From Thermococcus litoralis DSM 5473 (GTDB taxonomy: Archaea > Methanobacteriota_B > Thermococci > Thermococcales > Thermococcaceae): 64,000 bases of DNA. The notes under the pieces were generated by a model. That model made no database searches. It saw only the letters and a list, made by a program, of their open reading frames with translations, and was not told where the DNA came from. Position 1 is the first letter of the stretch. Every line of letters begins with the position of its first letter. Position numbers and translations under genes: made by a program. Below, piece by piece: positions 63,627 through 64,000 of this stretch. Where the stretch lies: contig NC_022084.1 of the NCBI RefSeq assembly GCF_000246985.2, positions 2,133,224 through 2,197,223 of the forward strand. The letters run 5' to 3'.

Positions 63627-64000
63627 TAAACCTCTACGCAATAGCCCAGAGAGAACTCGCAAAGGACTTGCTCTTCGAGGTTGACGATGAAGTGGTTACG
63701 TTCTCTGTAAAAGGGGTTATGATAGCAAAGACGAACTCAAAGGGCTATAATTTTTCTTTTGTTGAGATTACAGACAATGAGTTTGTGCTGGCAGTTCAGA
63801 TGAGAGGGTATGTGATTTATCTCGGCTTAGAAAGCGATGAAGTAATTGACGAAGATGCATATCCAGAAATCGTAAGGGCATTGATAAACCACCTCTTGCC
63901 TGCCCTTCATGCCCTTGTCAAAGAGGCCGAGAAGAGCTATACCGGGAAAGCAGATTTGCTTTTAGACGATAATATGAGCCCTGAGATGAAAGAATTCTTT
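63623..64000 (+). CDS. Unknown protein, 5' part only
   Basis: ATG 63623 overlaps the rqcH stop (ATGA) with GGAGGTGG upstream. The visible 126 residues begin MINLYAIAQRELAKDLLFEV and include EITDNEFVLAVQMRGYVIYL and a helix IVRALINHLLPALHALVKEA. No family is recognised. Coupling to rqcH suggests a shared transcript. The gene runs off the window. Confidence 0.7.
   Translation, partial: MINLYAIAQRELAKDLLFEVDDEVVTFSVKGVMIAKTNSKGYNFSFVEITDNEFVLAVQMRGYVIYLGLESDEVIDEDAYPEIVRALINHLLPALHALVKEAEKSYTGKADLLLDDNMSPEMKEFF

Overview
The window looks like chromosomal DNA of a hyperthermophilic euryarchaeon of the order Thermococcales, most likely a moderately AT-rich Thermococcus. The evidence is a glutamate dehydrogenase that closely resembles, from memory, that of Thermococcus litoralis; ADP-forming acetyl-CoA synthetase; topoisomerase VI; aIF-1A, RIO1 and KH-domain informational genes; a GH57 branching enzyme; archaeal BRE/TATA promoters; and GGTG/GGAGG ribosome binding sites. 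Genes are tightly packed, with many 1-26 base overlaps.

Layout. 1-4032: amino-acid and polyamine genes, an MFS transporter and a 53-residue acidic protein. 4312-8173: a tightly coupled four-gene operon (PLP enzyme, DUF1611 protein, MurL-like PP-loop protein, GNAT), with a nitrilase-family gene converging on it; this is the best candidate for an undescribed pathway. 8856-15462: an accessory and decaying zone with a split DUF257 gene, a methyltransferase with an in-frame stop, a secreted trypsin-like protease, small membrane proteins, an IS605-like remnant and the tail of a second protease. 15568-16983: an acetyltransferase and an autoregulated-looking HTH operon. About 17190-27450: a visibly GC-richer island with an MFS transporter, nitroreductase, two archaeal ATPases with palindromic control regions, a mosaic unknown gene, an MNT/HEPN toxin-antitoxin pair and a heterodimeric ABC exporter. 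27515-41782: housekeeping genes (NadM, SAM hydrolase, Trm56, archaetidylinositol-phosphate synthase, prepilin peptidase, Pcm and others) with two C/D box sRNAs. 41980-43072: an IS605-like end, an intact-looking IS with a 10-bp target duplication, and tRNA-Lys(UUU). 43141-53418: mptA and a long minus-strand operon from aIF-1A through RIO1, KH, Top6B and Top6A to DUF4129. 53596-64000: gdhA, an NSS transporter with its small subunit, a PII protein, a GH57 enzyme, RqcH and a partial gene.

Five loci would be restored by one base in a homopolymer (near 9395, 13848, 16751, 42531, 57159). This pattern suits sequencing error, although two of the sites are A7 runs where slippage is also possible. A sixth gene has a 2-base GT duplication. 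Function calls come from motif recognition by eye; no database search was run.
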